Below, piece by piece: positions 1 to 8,196 of a stretch of DNA of 64,000 nucleotides. Below the pieces are notes generated by a model that had not been told where the DNA came from, ran no database searches, and worked only from the letters and a program-made list of their open reading frames with translations. The stretch lies in contig NZ_FNEB01000003.1 of the NCBI RefSeq assembly GCF_900100005.1, forward strand, positions 124,001-188,000, read 5' to 3'. The position numbers were made by a program, and so were the translations under genes. Source of the DNA: Lutimaribacter saemankumensis (GTDB taxonomy: Bacteria > Pseudomonadota > Alphaproteobacteria > Rhodobacterales > Rhodobacteraceae). Each line of letters begins with the position of its first letter. The stretch's first letter is position 1.

Positions 1-1728
1 GCCCGCTGTGGCCAAAACGCGGTCGATCACCGTGCGGGTGTCGTCGGGGTCGATCACCGCGTCGAATTCCAGCAGGCTCGCCGCGTTCAGCGCGCGGCCC
101 CGTTCATAGAGCTGGTCGACAAGCCGCCGAAACTCGGCCTCGCGCGCGCTTTCGTCCCCGATCGCGGCCAGGTGGTCGCGTGCGCCCAGCCGGACCGCGC
201 CTTCCAGACCCATCGCGCCGACCTCGCCGGTGGGCCAGGCGCAGCACAGTTGCGGCCGGTCGAACCCGCCGCCCGCCATCGCCATCGCGCCCAGCCCATA
301 GGCCTTGCGCAGGATCACCGTGACCATCGGCTGGCCGAAATGCGCCCCCGCCAGGAACAGGCGCGACACATGGGCGACCTGGCCGGTCTTTTCGACCTCG
401 GGGCCGACCATGAAACCGGGCGTGTCGCACAACGTGACGACCGGCAGGCCCCAGGCATCGCAAAGCTGCAGGAACCGCGCGCCCTTGTCTGCGGCGGGCG
501 CGTCGATCGCACCGCCCAGATGCAGCGGGTTGTTCGCCAAAAGGCCGACCTCACGCCCCATGATGCGGGCGAACCCGGTGATCATGCCGCTGCCGAAATC
601 GCGGCGCAGTTCCAGGAAACTGCCCGCGTCCGCCAATGTGCCGATGGCCGCGCGCATGTCATAGGCGCGGGTGCGGTCTGCCGGCACCGCGTCGCGCGGT
701 GCACCGGTGGGCGGCGCGACATCGTCCGCCGCGCCATGCAGGCCCAGCACCTGACGCGCAGCGGCGACGGCGCCCGCCTCGTCTTCGACCAGCAGGTCGA
801 TCACCCCGTTGGCCGCCAGCACGTCGCTTGGGCCGATCTCGGTCGGGGCGACCACGCCAAGCCCGCCGCCTTCGATCATCGCGGGCCCGCCCATGCCGAT
901 GAAGCTGTCCGTCGTGGCAATGCGCAGATCGCAGGTGCCGAAAAGCGCCGCGTTCCCGGCAAAGCAATAGCCGGTGACGATGCCGATCTTGGGCCCCTTG
1001 TGGGCGGCGAAATGCCGGAACGAGGTGACGTTCAGCCAGGCCGCCATGATGTCGGCCACGTCGGTGTCGTTGGGCCGGCCGCCGCCGCCCTCGGCAAAGA
1101 GCACGATGGGCAGGGCATCGCGCGCGGCGACTTCGATTAGCCGGTCCATCTTGCGGTGGTGGTTGAATCCCTGCGTGCCTGCCAGCACCGTGTAGTCCAC
1201 CGCCATGGCCGCCACCGGGCGGCCCCCGACCAGCCCGGTGCCGCAGACGATACCGTCGCCCGGCGTGCGCGCCTGCAACGCGTCCAGCGGGCGGGTGCCG
1301 CGCTGGGCGGCCACCGCGAGCGCGCCGTATTCGGTGAAGCTGCCCGGATCGAACAGGTCGTCCAGGTTTTCGCGTGCCATCCGCTTGCCCTTGGCATGGC
1401 GTGCGGCCACGACGTCAGGGCGTGCGTCATCGCGCACCAGCGCCATGCGTGCGGCGAATTCCGCCAGATCGGCGCGTTCCGCCTGCGCCTCGGGCGCGGG
1501 TTGCGCCACTTCGGCGGGCTCCAGCGTCATCAACGGCGTGCCTTGCCGCACCTCGTCGCCCACCGCGACATGCACCGCCGTCACCCGCGCGCCGAAACCG
1601 GCGCGGATATCGTGGCGCATCTTCATCAGTTCGGTCACCAGCAGCACCGCGCCTTCGGGCACGGTGTCACCTGCGCCCACGCGCAATTCGGCGATGATCG
1701 CCGCACCCTCGGCCGTCAGCGTGGTCAT
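1..1728 (-). CDS. Biotinyl-domain/carboxyltransferase fusion (acyl-CoA carboxylase), 3' end cut by window edge
   Basis: Open from an ATG at 1728 to the window edge (576 codons, no stop reached). The N-terminus is a biotinyl (BCCP-like) domain with the motif ELMKM, giving Lys36 as the likely biotinylated residue. From about residue 75 a carboxyltransferase of the acetyl/propionyl-CoA carboxylase type follows, including the stretches LFAEGGGGRPND, GTCDLRIATTDSFIGMGGPA, CDTPGFMVGP and KAYGLGAMAM. No biotin carboxylase domain is present, so a partner subunit must supply it, perhaps encoded just beyond the window. Only 6 bp separate it from the upstream acyl-CoA synthetase, suggesting one operon that activates an acid and then carboxylates the CoA ester. 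The substrate cannot be told from sequence. Confidence 0.85.
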   Translation of the reverse strand, partial: MTTLTAEGAAIIAELRVGAGDTVPEGAVLLVTELMKMRHDIRAGFGARVTAVHVAVGDEVRQGTPLMTLEPAEVAQPAPEAQAERADLAEFAARMALVRDDARPDVVAARHAKGKRMARENLDDLFDPGSFTEYGALAVAAQRGTRPLDALQARTPGDGIVCGTGLVGGRPVAAMAVDYTVLAGTQGFNHHRKMDRLIEVAARDALPIVLFAEGGGGRPNDTDVADIMAAWLNVTSFRHFAAHKGPKIGIVTGYCFAGNAALFGTCDLRIATTDSFIGMGGPAMIEGGGLGVVAPTEIGPSDVLAANGVIDLLVEDEAGAVAAARQVLGLHGAADDVAPPTGAPRDAVPADRTRAYDMRAAIGTLADAGSFLELRRDFGSGMITGFARIMGREVGLLANNPLHLGGAIDAPAADKGARFLQLCDAWGLPVVTLCDTPGFMVGPEVEKTGQVAHVSRLFLAGAHFGQPMVTVILRKAYGLGAMAMAGGGFDRPQLCCAWPTGEVGAMGLEGAVRLGARDHLAAIGDESAREAEFRRLVDQLYERGRALNAASLLEFDAVIDPDDTRTVIDRVLATAG

Positions 1729-1734
1729 GGGCCG

Positions 1735-3360
1735 CTACATCTCTCTCGCGATGTTGCGAAGCTGGAATTTCTGGATCTTGCCTGTCGATGTCTTGGGCAA
1801 TTCCTGGAACACGACATGCTTGGGCGTCTTGAAGCCGGCCAGCCTTTCGCGCGCATAGGAAATCAGCGCCGCCTCGTCCGCACTGTGCCCGTCCTTGAGC
1901 TCGACAAAGGCGCATGGCACCTCGCCCCATTTCTCGTCCGGCTTGGCCACCACCGCACAGAGCAGCACGTCCGGGTGCCCCATCAGGACGCCCTCGACCT
2001 CGACCGAGCTGATATTCTCGCCGCCCGAGATGATGATGTCCTTGGCCCGGTCCGCGATCTGCAGGTAGGTGTTGGGATGCTGCACGGCGATATCGCCCGA
2101 ATGGTAATAGCCGCCCGCGAACGCCTCGGCCGTGGCCTCGGGGTTCTTCAGGTACCCCTTCATCACGCCGTTGCCGCGAAACACGATCTCGCCCTGGGTC
2201 TTGCCGTCCATCGGCACGGGATTGTGCTTTTCGTCCCAGACCTGCACCGGCTCCATGAAGGGCATGGCGACGCCCTGGCGCGCCTTGACGGCGGCGCGGT
2301 CATCGCCCTGCAACCCGTCCCATTCGCCCTGCCAGGTGCATTCCGTCGCCGGCCCGTAGGTTTCGGTCAGCCCATAGACATGCGTGACGTTGAATCCCAT
2401 CGGCTCGATCTTGGCGAGCGTCGCGGGGGCAGGGGGCGCGCCGGCGGTGAACACCTCGACCACATGGTCGAAATCCCGGCGGTCCTTTTCGGGCGCGTTG
2501 ATCAGCGTGTTCAGCACGATCGGCGCCCCGCCGAAATGCGTGACCTTTTCATCCGCGATCGCGTCGAAAATCGAATCCGCCCTTATGTCGCGGCAGCAGA
2601 TCACCGTGCCGCCCACCGACGGCATCATCCAGGTGTGGCACCAGCCGTTGCAGTGAAACAGCGGCACGATCGTCAGATAGCGGGGATGCAGCGTGATGCG
2701 CCAGCTTATGACCTGGCCCATCGCGTTCAGATAAGCCCCGCGATGGTGATAGACCACGCCCTTGGGCCGGCCCGTCGTACCCGAGGTGTAATTCAGCGCG
2801 ATCGATTCCCATTCGTCCTCGGGCATGATCCAGTCGAATTCCGGGTCGCCCGTTTCCAGCAGCGCCTCGTATTCCATGTAGTGCCCATGCGCATGGACCC
2901 CGGCATGATCGTCGGCCACTTCGATCACGATGGGGGCCGCCCCCTCCATCCGTTCGATCGCCTCGGCCGCCATCGGCAGGAATTGCGGATCGACCAGCAG
3001 CACCTTCGCTTCGCCGTGATCCATGATGTAGGCCACGGTATCCGCCTCGAGACGCGTGTTGATCGTGTTCAGAACGGCCCCGCAGGCGGGCACGCCGAAA
3101 TGTGCCTCGGCCTGGGCGGGGATGTTGGGCAAAAGCGTCGCCACCACGTCGCCCGGTTTCACGCCAAGCTTCGCCAGCGCCGAGGCCAGCCGCGTCACCC
3201 GCTCGTGATATTCGGCATAGCTGCGCCGCACCGGGCCATAGACGACGGCCTCGTGGCCGGGGAAAACCTGCACCGCGCGGCGCAGGAACGACAGCGGCGT
3301 CAGCGGCACGTAATTCGCAGGCGTCTTGCCCAGCCCGGTTTCATCCTTCATCCAGCCCAT
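1735..3360 (-). CDS. AMP-forming acyl-CoA synthetase (fatty acid/DmdB-like)
   Basis: A 541-residue member of the ANL superfamily that activates a carboxylic acid through an acyl-AMP to the CoA thioester. Visible motifs are the phosphate-binding loop YTSGTTGRPKGV, the GLTET motif, the hinge region GYYHSGDIAV and the C-terminal catalytic lysine in LPKTSTGKIQKF. The start at 3360 (MGWMKDE) is preferred over one 18 bp upstream because GAGGGAGGA lies just before it. Length and general pattern fit the medium-chain/methylmercaptopropionate-CoA ligase group, but the substrate is not resolved. It is followed after 6 bp by the biotinyl-carboxyltransferase gene, so both probably act on one degradation route. 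Confidence 0.9.
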   Translation of the reverse strand: MGWMKDETGLGKTPANYVPLTPLSFLRRAVQVFPGHEAVVYGPVRRSYAEYHERVTRLASALAKLGVKPGDVVATLLPNIPAQAEAHFGVPACGAVLNTINTRLEADTVAYIMDHGEAKVLLVDPQFLPMAAEAIERMEGAAPIVIEVADDHAGVHAHGHYMEYEALLETGDPEFDWIMPEDEWESIALNYTSGTTGRPKGVVYHHRGAYLNAMGQVISWRITLHPRYLTIVPLFHCNGWCHTWMMPSVGGTVICCRDIRADSIFDAIADEKVTHFGGAPIVLNTLINAPEKDRRDFDHVVEVFTAGAPPAPATLAKIEPMGFNVTHVYGLTETYGPATECTWQGEWDGLQGDDRAAVKARQGVAMPFMEPVQVWDEKHNPVPMDGKTQGEIVFRGNGVMKGYLKNPEATAEAFAGGYYHSGDIAVQHPNTYLQIADRAKDIIISGGENISSVEVEGVLMGHPDVLLCAVVAKPDEKWGEVPCAFVELKDGHSADEAALISYARERLAGFKTPKHVVFQELPKTSTGKIQKFQLRNIAREM

Positions 3361-3446
3361 CGGCTTCCTCCCTCGCAAGAAAATTGTCTGGCGCGCGGCC
3401 CGGCGGACAGAGTATTGCGCGAAGGCAGGAAATGAAAAGGCCCCGA

Positions 3447-4364
3447 ATGACGAATCCGCAAAACGCCCCGGCCGCTGCCGCCCTGTGGATGCTGGCCGCG
3501 ATGCTGGTCATCGGGTTCATCGACAATTACGTCACCGTGATCGCGCGGGAAATCGGATTGTGGCAGTTCTTCATCCTGCGGTCGGCCATCGCGATCCCGC
3601 TGGTCTGGATCATGTCCAGGCTGGGGATGGGCGCGTTCTGGCCCCGCCGCTGGTGGCCCGTGCTGGGGCGCAGTTTCCTGCTGACGCTTGCGATGCTGTG
3701 CTATTTCGGCGCGCTGGGGCTGATGCCGATCGCGCAGGCACTGGCGGGGCTGTTTACATCCCCCATCTTCGTTCTGCTGATCGGCTGGGCGGTGCTGGGC
3801 CACCGCTTCGGGCCATGGCGCGCGGTGGCGGTTCTGGTGGGGTTTGCCGGTGTGCTGCTGGTGCTGCAGCCGGGCGGGCAGGGGGTGTCAGCCTGGCTGG
3901 TCCTGCCGCTGGCCGGCGGGGCGTTCTATGCCATGAGCGCCCTTGCCACCCGCAGCTGGTGCACGGGCGAAAGCACCATCTGCCTGCTTGCCTGGATGCT
4001 GGCGATGCAGGTGGCGGTGTCGGCCCTGGTGCTGGGCCTGATCCCACTCGCCGGCCTGCAGGGCGACGGGTTCCTGACCCGCGCCTGGGTCTGGCCCGTG
4101 CAGCAAAGCTGGGGCCTGATCTGGCTGCAGGCCGTGGGCTCGGTCGCGGGGGTGTTCGGCATCATCCGCGCCTACCAACTGGCCGAAGCCAGCCATGTCT
4201 CGGTCTTCGAATATTCGGTGATGATCTGGGGCCCGCTGTTCGGCTGGGTGCTGTTCGCGCAGTCCGTGGGGTCGTGGCAGGGCGCGGGGATCGCGTTGAT
4301 CATCCTTGCAGGGCTGCTGATCGCATGGCGCGGGCACAGGCTGCAAACGCCCGACCCGATCTGA
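3447..4364 (+). CDS. DMT/EamA-family permease
   Basis: About 305 residues of mostly hydrophobic sequence with about ten predicted membrane segments arranged as two EamA repeats, typical of drug/metabolite exporters in the inner membrane. The substrate is unknown. The start at 3447 (MTNPQ) has AAAAGG six bases upstream; an ATG at 3432 (MKRPRM) has AGGA only one base away and is less likely. The gene is divergent from the acyl-CoA synthetase, with an 86-bp gap for both promoters. Confidence 0.85.
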   Translation: MTNPQNAPAAAALWMLAAMLVIGFIDNYVTVIAREIGLWQFFILRSAIAIPLVWIMSRLGMGAFWPRRWWPVLGRSFLLTLAMLCYFGALGLMPIAQALAGLFTSPIFVLLIGWAVLGHRFGPWRAVAVLVGFAGVLLVLQPGGQGVSAWLVLPLAGGAFYAMSALATRSWCTGESTICLLAWMLAMQVAVSALVLGLIPLAGLQGDGFLTRAWVWPVQQSWGLIWLQAVGSVAGVFGIIRAYQLAEASHVSVFEYSVMIWGPLFGWVLFAQSVGSWQGAGIALIILAGLLIAWRGHRLQTPDPI

Positions 4365-4373
4365 CCGCCGGGT

Positions 4374-4922
4374 CTAGTCGCCTTCCTTCAAAACCTTTTC
4401 GCGCGACGCTTGCAACCCCGCCTCGAACCCTTCGGCATCGCCGTAATCCAGGAACTCGGCATAATGGCCATGCCGCCCCTCGACCCGCGCGGCGTGCTTG
4501 ATCGGGCACCAATAGGCCTCGGTCCGGCCGGCGATTTCGCGGACATAGGCGATCAGCCCGTTGGCATAGCCGCAATAGATGCAGTTCAGCTTTTGCAGAC
4601 CGTTTAGATATTGCAGGTGATGACGGTCGATGCGGATGTGGTCGCGGCGCCGGACGCGGGGGATGCCGTAGACCGGGAAACACACCGCCTGATAGATCGT
4701 CACGAACAGGTCCAGAAGCGCGAAAGGCACGATCATCGCGTAGATCACCGGCGCGGTCAGCACCACCATGGGCCGGGTCTGGCGCAGGAAAGTACCCAGA
4801 CGCACCCGCATTTCCCGGTGCCGGCGCCGGGCCTCTTCCTCGAACTCGACCCGCCCGTGGCGCAGGCTGTAGCGGAACGCCTCCCCCCGGCGCGAGATTT
4901 CTTCTTCCAGCTCGTCCTGCAA
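4374..4922 (-). CDS. Conserved hypothetical protein with membrane segment and Cys motif
   Basis: A protein of about 182 residues that I do not recognise. It starts with a charged helical region (residues 1-48, many Glu/Arg), followed by a hydrophobic stretch (about 51-86) that is long enough for one hairpin or two membrane helices. A CxxC pair (Cys114, Cys117, in NCIYCGYANG) and Cys139 in YWCPIKH could bind metal. The start is uncertain: TTG at 4922 is used here, but the reading frame stays open about 60 bases further upstream without an ATG or GTG, and no good ribosome site is seen. It is convergent with the preceding permease. Confidence 0.6.
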   Translation of the reverse strand: MQDELEEEISRRGEAFRYSLRHGRVEFEEEARRRHREMRVRLGTFLRQTRPMVVLTAPVIYAMIVPFALLDLFVTIYQAVCFPVYGIPRVRRRDHIRIDRHHLQYLNGLQKLNCIYCGYANGLIAYVREIAGRTEAYWCPIKHAARVEGRHGHYAEFLDYGDAEGFEAGLQASREKVLKEGD

Positions 4923-5041
4923 CGCGCGGATGCGGGCGATCAGCGTTTCGGCGGTGATGGCATGGGCGGTCTCCGCTGGGTGGTCGGAACTACCCTAGCA
5001 GAAAATGGCGCATATTGCAGAACCCGCGGGCAATGGCGCGG

Positions 5042-5617
5042 TCATTCGACGGCAACGGGACCCTCTGTCGCCCAAACCAGTGGTGGCTGCGCGAAAATCG
5101 ACCGCAGGCTCAGGAATATGGCGTGGGGCGACACGCTCTTGTGGCTCAGGTAGTTCACGAAATCGGTGTAGTATTCCCGATCGATTACCTTCCGCATGGA
5201 TGCGCTGATCGAGCCCTTTGGCAGATTATGCCGGCAACATTCGTAATACGTCGCCACCCGCAGCCCGATCACCTCGTTGTGGTGATCGTCGAAAATGTCC
5301 TGCCGCCGGTGCGGCAACAGCGGCTCCAGCTTGTAGATGGGCTGTTTGCGGCGCAGCCAATGGCACAGCCAGCCCGCGTGCTTGAAATGGCACGGTTCTT
5401 CGCTTTCGCGGATGTTCAGTTCCATAAGGTCGCTGTCCCAGACTTCCCAAGCCTGGATCAGCTTTTCCTTGGATACATGGGCGGTGACACCGAAATTGCC
5501 GGCGATCTCGTCGATTTCCTTCGAAATCACCTCGACAAAGATATCTACGGGCCTGTTCTCCCCGTCCCCTTCACGCATGAGGGTCAGGATATCTTTCTGA
5601 ATGAGGTTATAGGACAT
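5042..5617 (-). CDS. Hypothetical protein, unrecognised
   Basis: A 191-residue soluble protein without signal peptide, membrane helix or any motif I know. The sequence is mixed and fairly acidic early (MSYNLIQKDILTLMREGDGE) and rich in aromatic and His residues in the middle (PCHFKHAGWLCHWLRRK, IFDDHHNEV). The codon choice is clearly more AT-tolerant than in neighbours (for example ATA, TTA and AAA codons), which hints at acquisition from elsewhere. The reading frame is clean over its whole length, supporting a real gene; function unknown. Confidence 0.6.
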   Translation of the reverse strand: MSYNLIQKDILTLMREGDGENRPVDIFVEVISKEIDEIAGNFGVTAHVSKEKLIQAWEVWDSDLMELNIRESEEPCHFKHAGWLCHWLRRKQPIYKLEPLLPHRRQDIFDDHHNEVIGLRVATYYECCRHNLPKGSISASMRKVIDREYYTDFVNYLSHKSVSPHAIFLSLRSIFAQPPLVWATEGPVAVE

Positions 5618-5689
5618 GAAACAAACTCACCGCTTACCGGACCTAGGTGATTGTCACGAAGCGTCGCTCGGTGCAAGCGGTGGATGCGA

Positions 5690-5908
5690 TTAATCCGGCA
5701 GCGTGGCGGTTTTGATCGCCTCGGCGTCCTTTTGATCGACGTCATATGTTTTCGGCAGGCCGTTCTTGGACCACGCGGCATGGTCGGCCTGTTGCCGGTT
5801 CGACTGCGCGCGGCGCTTAAGCCACCTTGCGTGGGCCTTGTCCTTCGTGCGCGCAAGTTCTGCGTCGTCGGACCCGGTGAATGCAGAAGGTGTCAAAACA
5901 GTCTCCAT
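5690..5908 (-). CDS. Small hypothetical protein (72 aa)
   Basis: A short hydrophilic, basic and Ala/Gln-rich protein (start METVLTPSAFTG, end TATLPD) with no known domain. The frame is open further upstream to 6004, but that part reads like non-coding sequence, so the ATG at 5908 is preferred; its ribosome site is weak. It lies in a 460-bp stretch between the unknown gene at 5042 and the FKBP terminator, and could be spurious. Confidence 0.4.
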   Translation of the reverse strand: METVLTPSAFTGSDDAELARTKDKAHARWLKRRAQSNRQQADHAAWSKNGLPKTYDVDQKDAEAIKTATLPD

Positions 5909-6030
5909 CGTCAACTTACAAGCGATCGGGGCAATACTCCTGAGCGCTTGCGTTGATTCGCTACCATCAAACGAATTTATGCACAAGCGCGGCCGAAGTC
6001 GCATGAAATTGTTACGCGATGGTGTATGAA

Positions 6031-6058
6031 AAGCGCCACGCAGACCCGCGTGGCGCTT
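6031..6058. terminator. Bidirectional intrinsic terminator
   Basis: A perfect 10-bp stem, AAGCGCCACG (6031-6040) and CGTGGCGCTT (6049-6058), with an 8-base loop. T runs follow on both strands, so it can end the FKBP gene on the minus strand and stop any readthrough on the plus strand. Confidence 0.85.
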
Positions 6059-6076
6059 AACTTTTTCGGATTTCGT

Positions 6077-6505
6077 TCAGCCGATCGACACCAGCTCGAT
6101 CGCGAAGGTCAGGTCGCGGCCGGCCAGCGGGTGGTTGGCGTCCAGCGTGACCTCGCTTTCGGTCACTTCGGCCACGGTCACCGGCATCACCTGGCCCTGC
6201 GGCGTCTGAACCTGCAGCTGGGTGCCGATATCCAGCGGGATCTCGGCCGGGATCTCGGCGCGCGGCACCGCCTGGCGGGCATTCGGGTCGGGCTGGCCAT
6301 AGGCCTCGTCGCAGGGCACCTCGACGACCTTCTTCTCGCCCACTTCCATGCCTGGCATCGCCTTGTCGAGACCGGGAATGATCTGGCCGGACCCAACGGT
6401 GAATTCCAGCGGATCGCGCCCTTCCGAACTGTCGAAAGTCGAGCCGTCAGCCAGCGTGCCCGTGTAATGAATGCGGACGGTATCGCCCGGTTTGACCTGC
6501 GTCAT
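6077..6505 (-). CDS. FKBP-type peptidyl-prolyl isomerase (SlyD-like)
   Basis: A 142-residue FKBP with the canonical beginning VRIHYTGTLADGSTFDSS, then PLEFTVGSGQIIPGLDKAMPGM and the inserted flap domain (residues about 66-125) that marks the SlyD/FkpB subgroup. It catalyses cis-trans isomerisation at proline and usually acts as a folding helper in the cytoplasm. The His-rich metal-binding tail of Escherichia coli SlyD is absent. The start at 6505 is supported by AGGA seven bases upstream, and the gene ends at a strong hairpin terminator. Confidence 0.93.
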   Translation of the reverse strand: MTQVKPGDTVRIHYTGTLADGSTFDSSEGRDPLEFTVGSGQIIPGLDKAMPGMEVGEKKVVEVPCDEAYGQPDPNARQAVPRAEIPAEIPLDIGTQLQVQTPQGQVMPVTVAEVTESEVTLDANHPLAGRDLTFAIELVSIG

Positions 6506-6685
6506 GAATGTATCCTGTCTTTGAGGGGGTGAATTGCGAGGCCGCGTGTCTGCGCGGGTTCTCATGCGTCGCGGGCGATCCTATCCCAAAGGCCCGGAAG
6601 GCGCAAACAGGTCCGTTCGCGCGCTTTTTGCGCTTTTCCAATCTTTTTCCCCGTGCCAGTCTGCCCCCGTGAACAGGAGGGTGGC

Positions 6686-7372
6686 ATGGCCATAACGACA
6701 TGCGTATTCGACGCCTACGGGACGCTATTCGACGTGTCCGCCGCAGCCCGGCAAGCCGCTGAAAGCCCCGGTGGCGAGAAACTGGCCGAACACTGGCCGC
6801 AGCTGGCGGCCGACTGGCGCGCCAAGCAGCTGCAATACAGCTGGCTGCGCGCGATCACCGGCGATCACACCGATTTCTGGACCGTCACGCAGGACGGGCT
6901 GGACTGGGCGCTCGAGGCGCAGGGGCTCGATGGCGATGCCGCGCTGCGCGACCGCCTGCTGGCGCTGTACTGGCAGCTTCAGGCCTACCCCGAGGTGCCG
7001 CAGATGCTGACCCGGCTCAAGGAAAACGGTTTTGCCACGGCAATCCTGTCCAATGGCAGCCCCGACATGCTGGCCGGCGCCGTGCAGTCCGCCGGCCTCG
7101 AAGAGGTGCTCGACGACGTGCTGTCGGTGGAAAGCGTCGGCATCTTCAAGCCCGCCCCGCAAGTCTATGACATGGTGCTGCAGCGGTTCGGCGTGGCCAA
7201 GAACCACGTTCTGTTCGTGTCCTCGAACGGTTGGGATGCGGGCGCGGCGGCGGCCTATGGCTTTGCCACCGTCTGGGTCAACCGCGCGGGCGAACCGGTC
7301 GACCGCCTGCCCGGCCGCCCTGACCACATCCTGAACGATCTTGCCACCATACCCGAACTCGCGAGGGGCTGA
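6686..7372 (+). CDS. Haloacid dehalogenase, type II
   Basis: A 228-residue HAD hydrolase of the L-2-haloacid dehalogenase type. The nucleophile is Asp9 in CVFDAYGTLFD; the second motif is ILSNGSPDML, and the fourth-motif region is FVSSNGWDAGAAAAYGF, where SSN replaces the acidic pair of phosphatase-type HADs, as in true dehalogenases. The start at 6686 follows AGGAGG at good spacing. It opens a three-gene operon (overlap of one base with the hydrolase gene). Confidence 0.9.
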   Translation: MAITTCVFDAYGTLFDVSAAARQAAESPGGEKLAEHWPQLAADWRAKQLQYSWLRAITGDHTDFWTVTQDGLDWALEAQGLDGDAALRDRLLALYWQLQAYPEVPQMLTRLKENGFATAILSNGSPDMLAGAVQSAGLEEVLDDVLSVESVGIFKPAPQVYDMVLQRFGVAKNHVLFVSSNGWDAGAAAAYGFATVWVNRAGEPVDRLPGRPDHILNDLATIPELARG

Positions 7373-8196
7373 TGTCCGATTTCACCACGTCCGACGGGCT
7401 GCGGCTCCATTACGAAGACGAAGGCACCGGCCTGCCGGTGCTGTGCCTGTCCGGGCTGACGCGCAACGCGCGCGACTTCGATTTCGTCGCGCCGCATCTG
7501 GGCCACGCGCGCCTGATCCGGCTGGATTACCGCGGGCGCGGGCAGTCCGACTGGGCAGATCCCGCCACCTACACCGTTCCGCGCGAGGCGCGCGATGCAC
7601 TGGAGCTGATGGACCACCTCGGCCTTCAGAAGGCCGGTGTGCTGGGCACGTCGCGCGGCGGGATCATCGCCATGATGCTGGCCGCCACCGCCCATGACCG
7701 GCTGCTGGGCGTCGCCATGAACGACATCGGCCCCGTGCTGGAACCCGCCGGGCTCGATGTCATCATGGGCTATCTCGGGCGCGATCCCGGCTTTGACGAT
7801 TTCGACAGCATGGCCGCCGCCCGCAAGCAGGCGATGGAGCCCACCTTTCCCGGCGTGCCGCTGGAGCGCTGGCGCAAGGAAGTGACGCATACCCACACCG
7901 AAACGGCCGATGGCGTCAGGATCAACTACGACCCGAAACTGCGCGACGCGGTGATCGCGGCGGGCGCCACCGGTGCGCCTGATCTCTGGCCGCTCTACGA
8001 TGCCATCGCGCCCTTGCCGGCGGCGGTGATCCACGGCGTCAATTCCGACATCCTCAGCGCGGCGACCGTCGACGAAATGGCCCGTCGCAACCCCGACCTG
8101 ATCGTCGCGCGCGTCCCCGACCGCGCGCATATCCCTTTCCTGGACGAAAAACCGGCCCTCGAAGCCCTGCAGGCGTGGATCGCGAAAATGCAATGA
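7372..8196 (+). CDS. Alpha/beta-fold hydrolase
   Basis: A 274-residue alpha/beta hydrolase. The nucleophile elbow is GTSRG with Ser94, the oxyanion region is LSGLTRNARDFD, and the late catalytic His is in DRAHIPFLDE. The family includes dehalogenases, esterases and lactonases; the substrate is not evident. Its start codon overlaps the stop of the dehalogenase gene (TGATG) and its stop overlaps the next start (ATGA), so the three genes are translationally coupled. Confidence 0.88.
   Translation: MSDFTTSDGLRLHYEDEGTGLPVLCLSGLTRNARDFDFVAPHLGHARLIRLDYRGRGQSDWADPATYTVPREARDALELMDHLGLQKAGVLGTSRGGIIAMMLAATAHDRLLGVAMNDIGPVLEPAGLDVIMGYLGRDPGFDDFDSMAAARKQAMEPTFPGVPLERWRKEVTHTHTETADGVRINYDPKLRDAVIAAGATGAPDLWPLYDAIAPLPAAVIHGVNSDILSAATVDEMARRNPDLIVARVPDRAHIPFLDEKPALEALQAWIAKMQ

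Noticed and set aside
1156-3435. A 759-codon open frame on the plus strand
   Set aside because: It is antisense to the acyl-CoA synthetase and carboxyltransferase genes, rich in His/Arg/Gly and has no domain; a by-product of high GC third positions.
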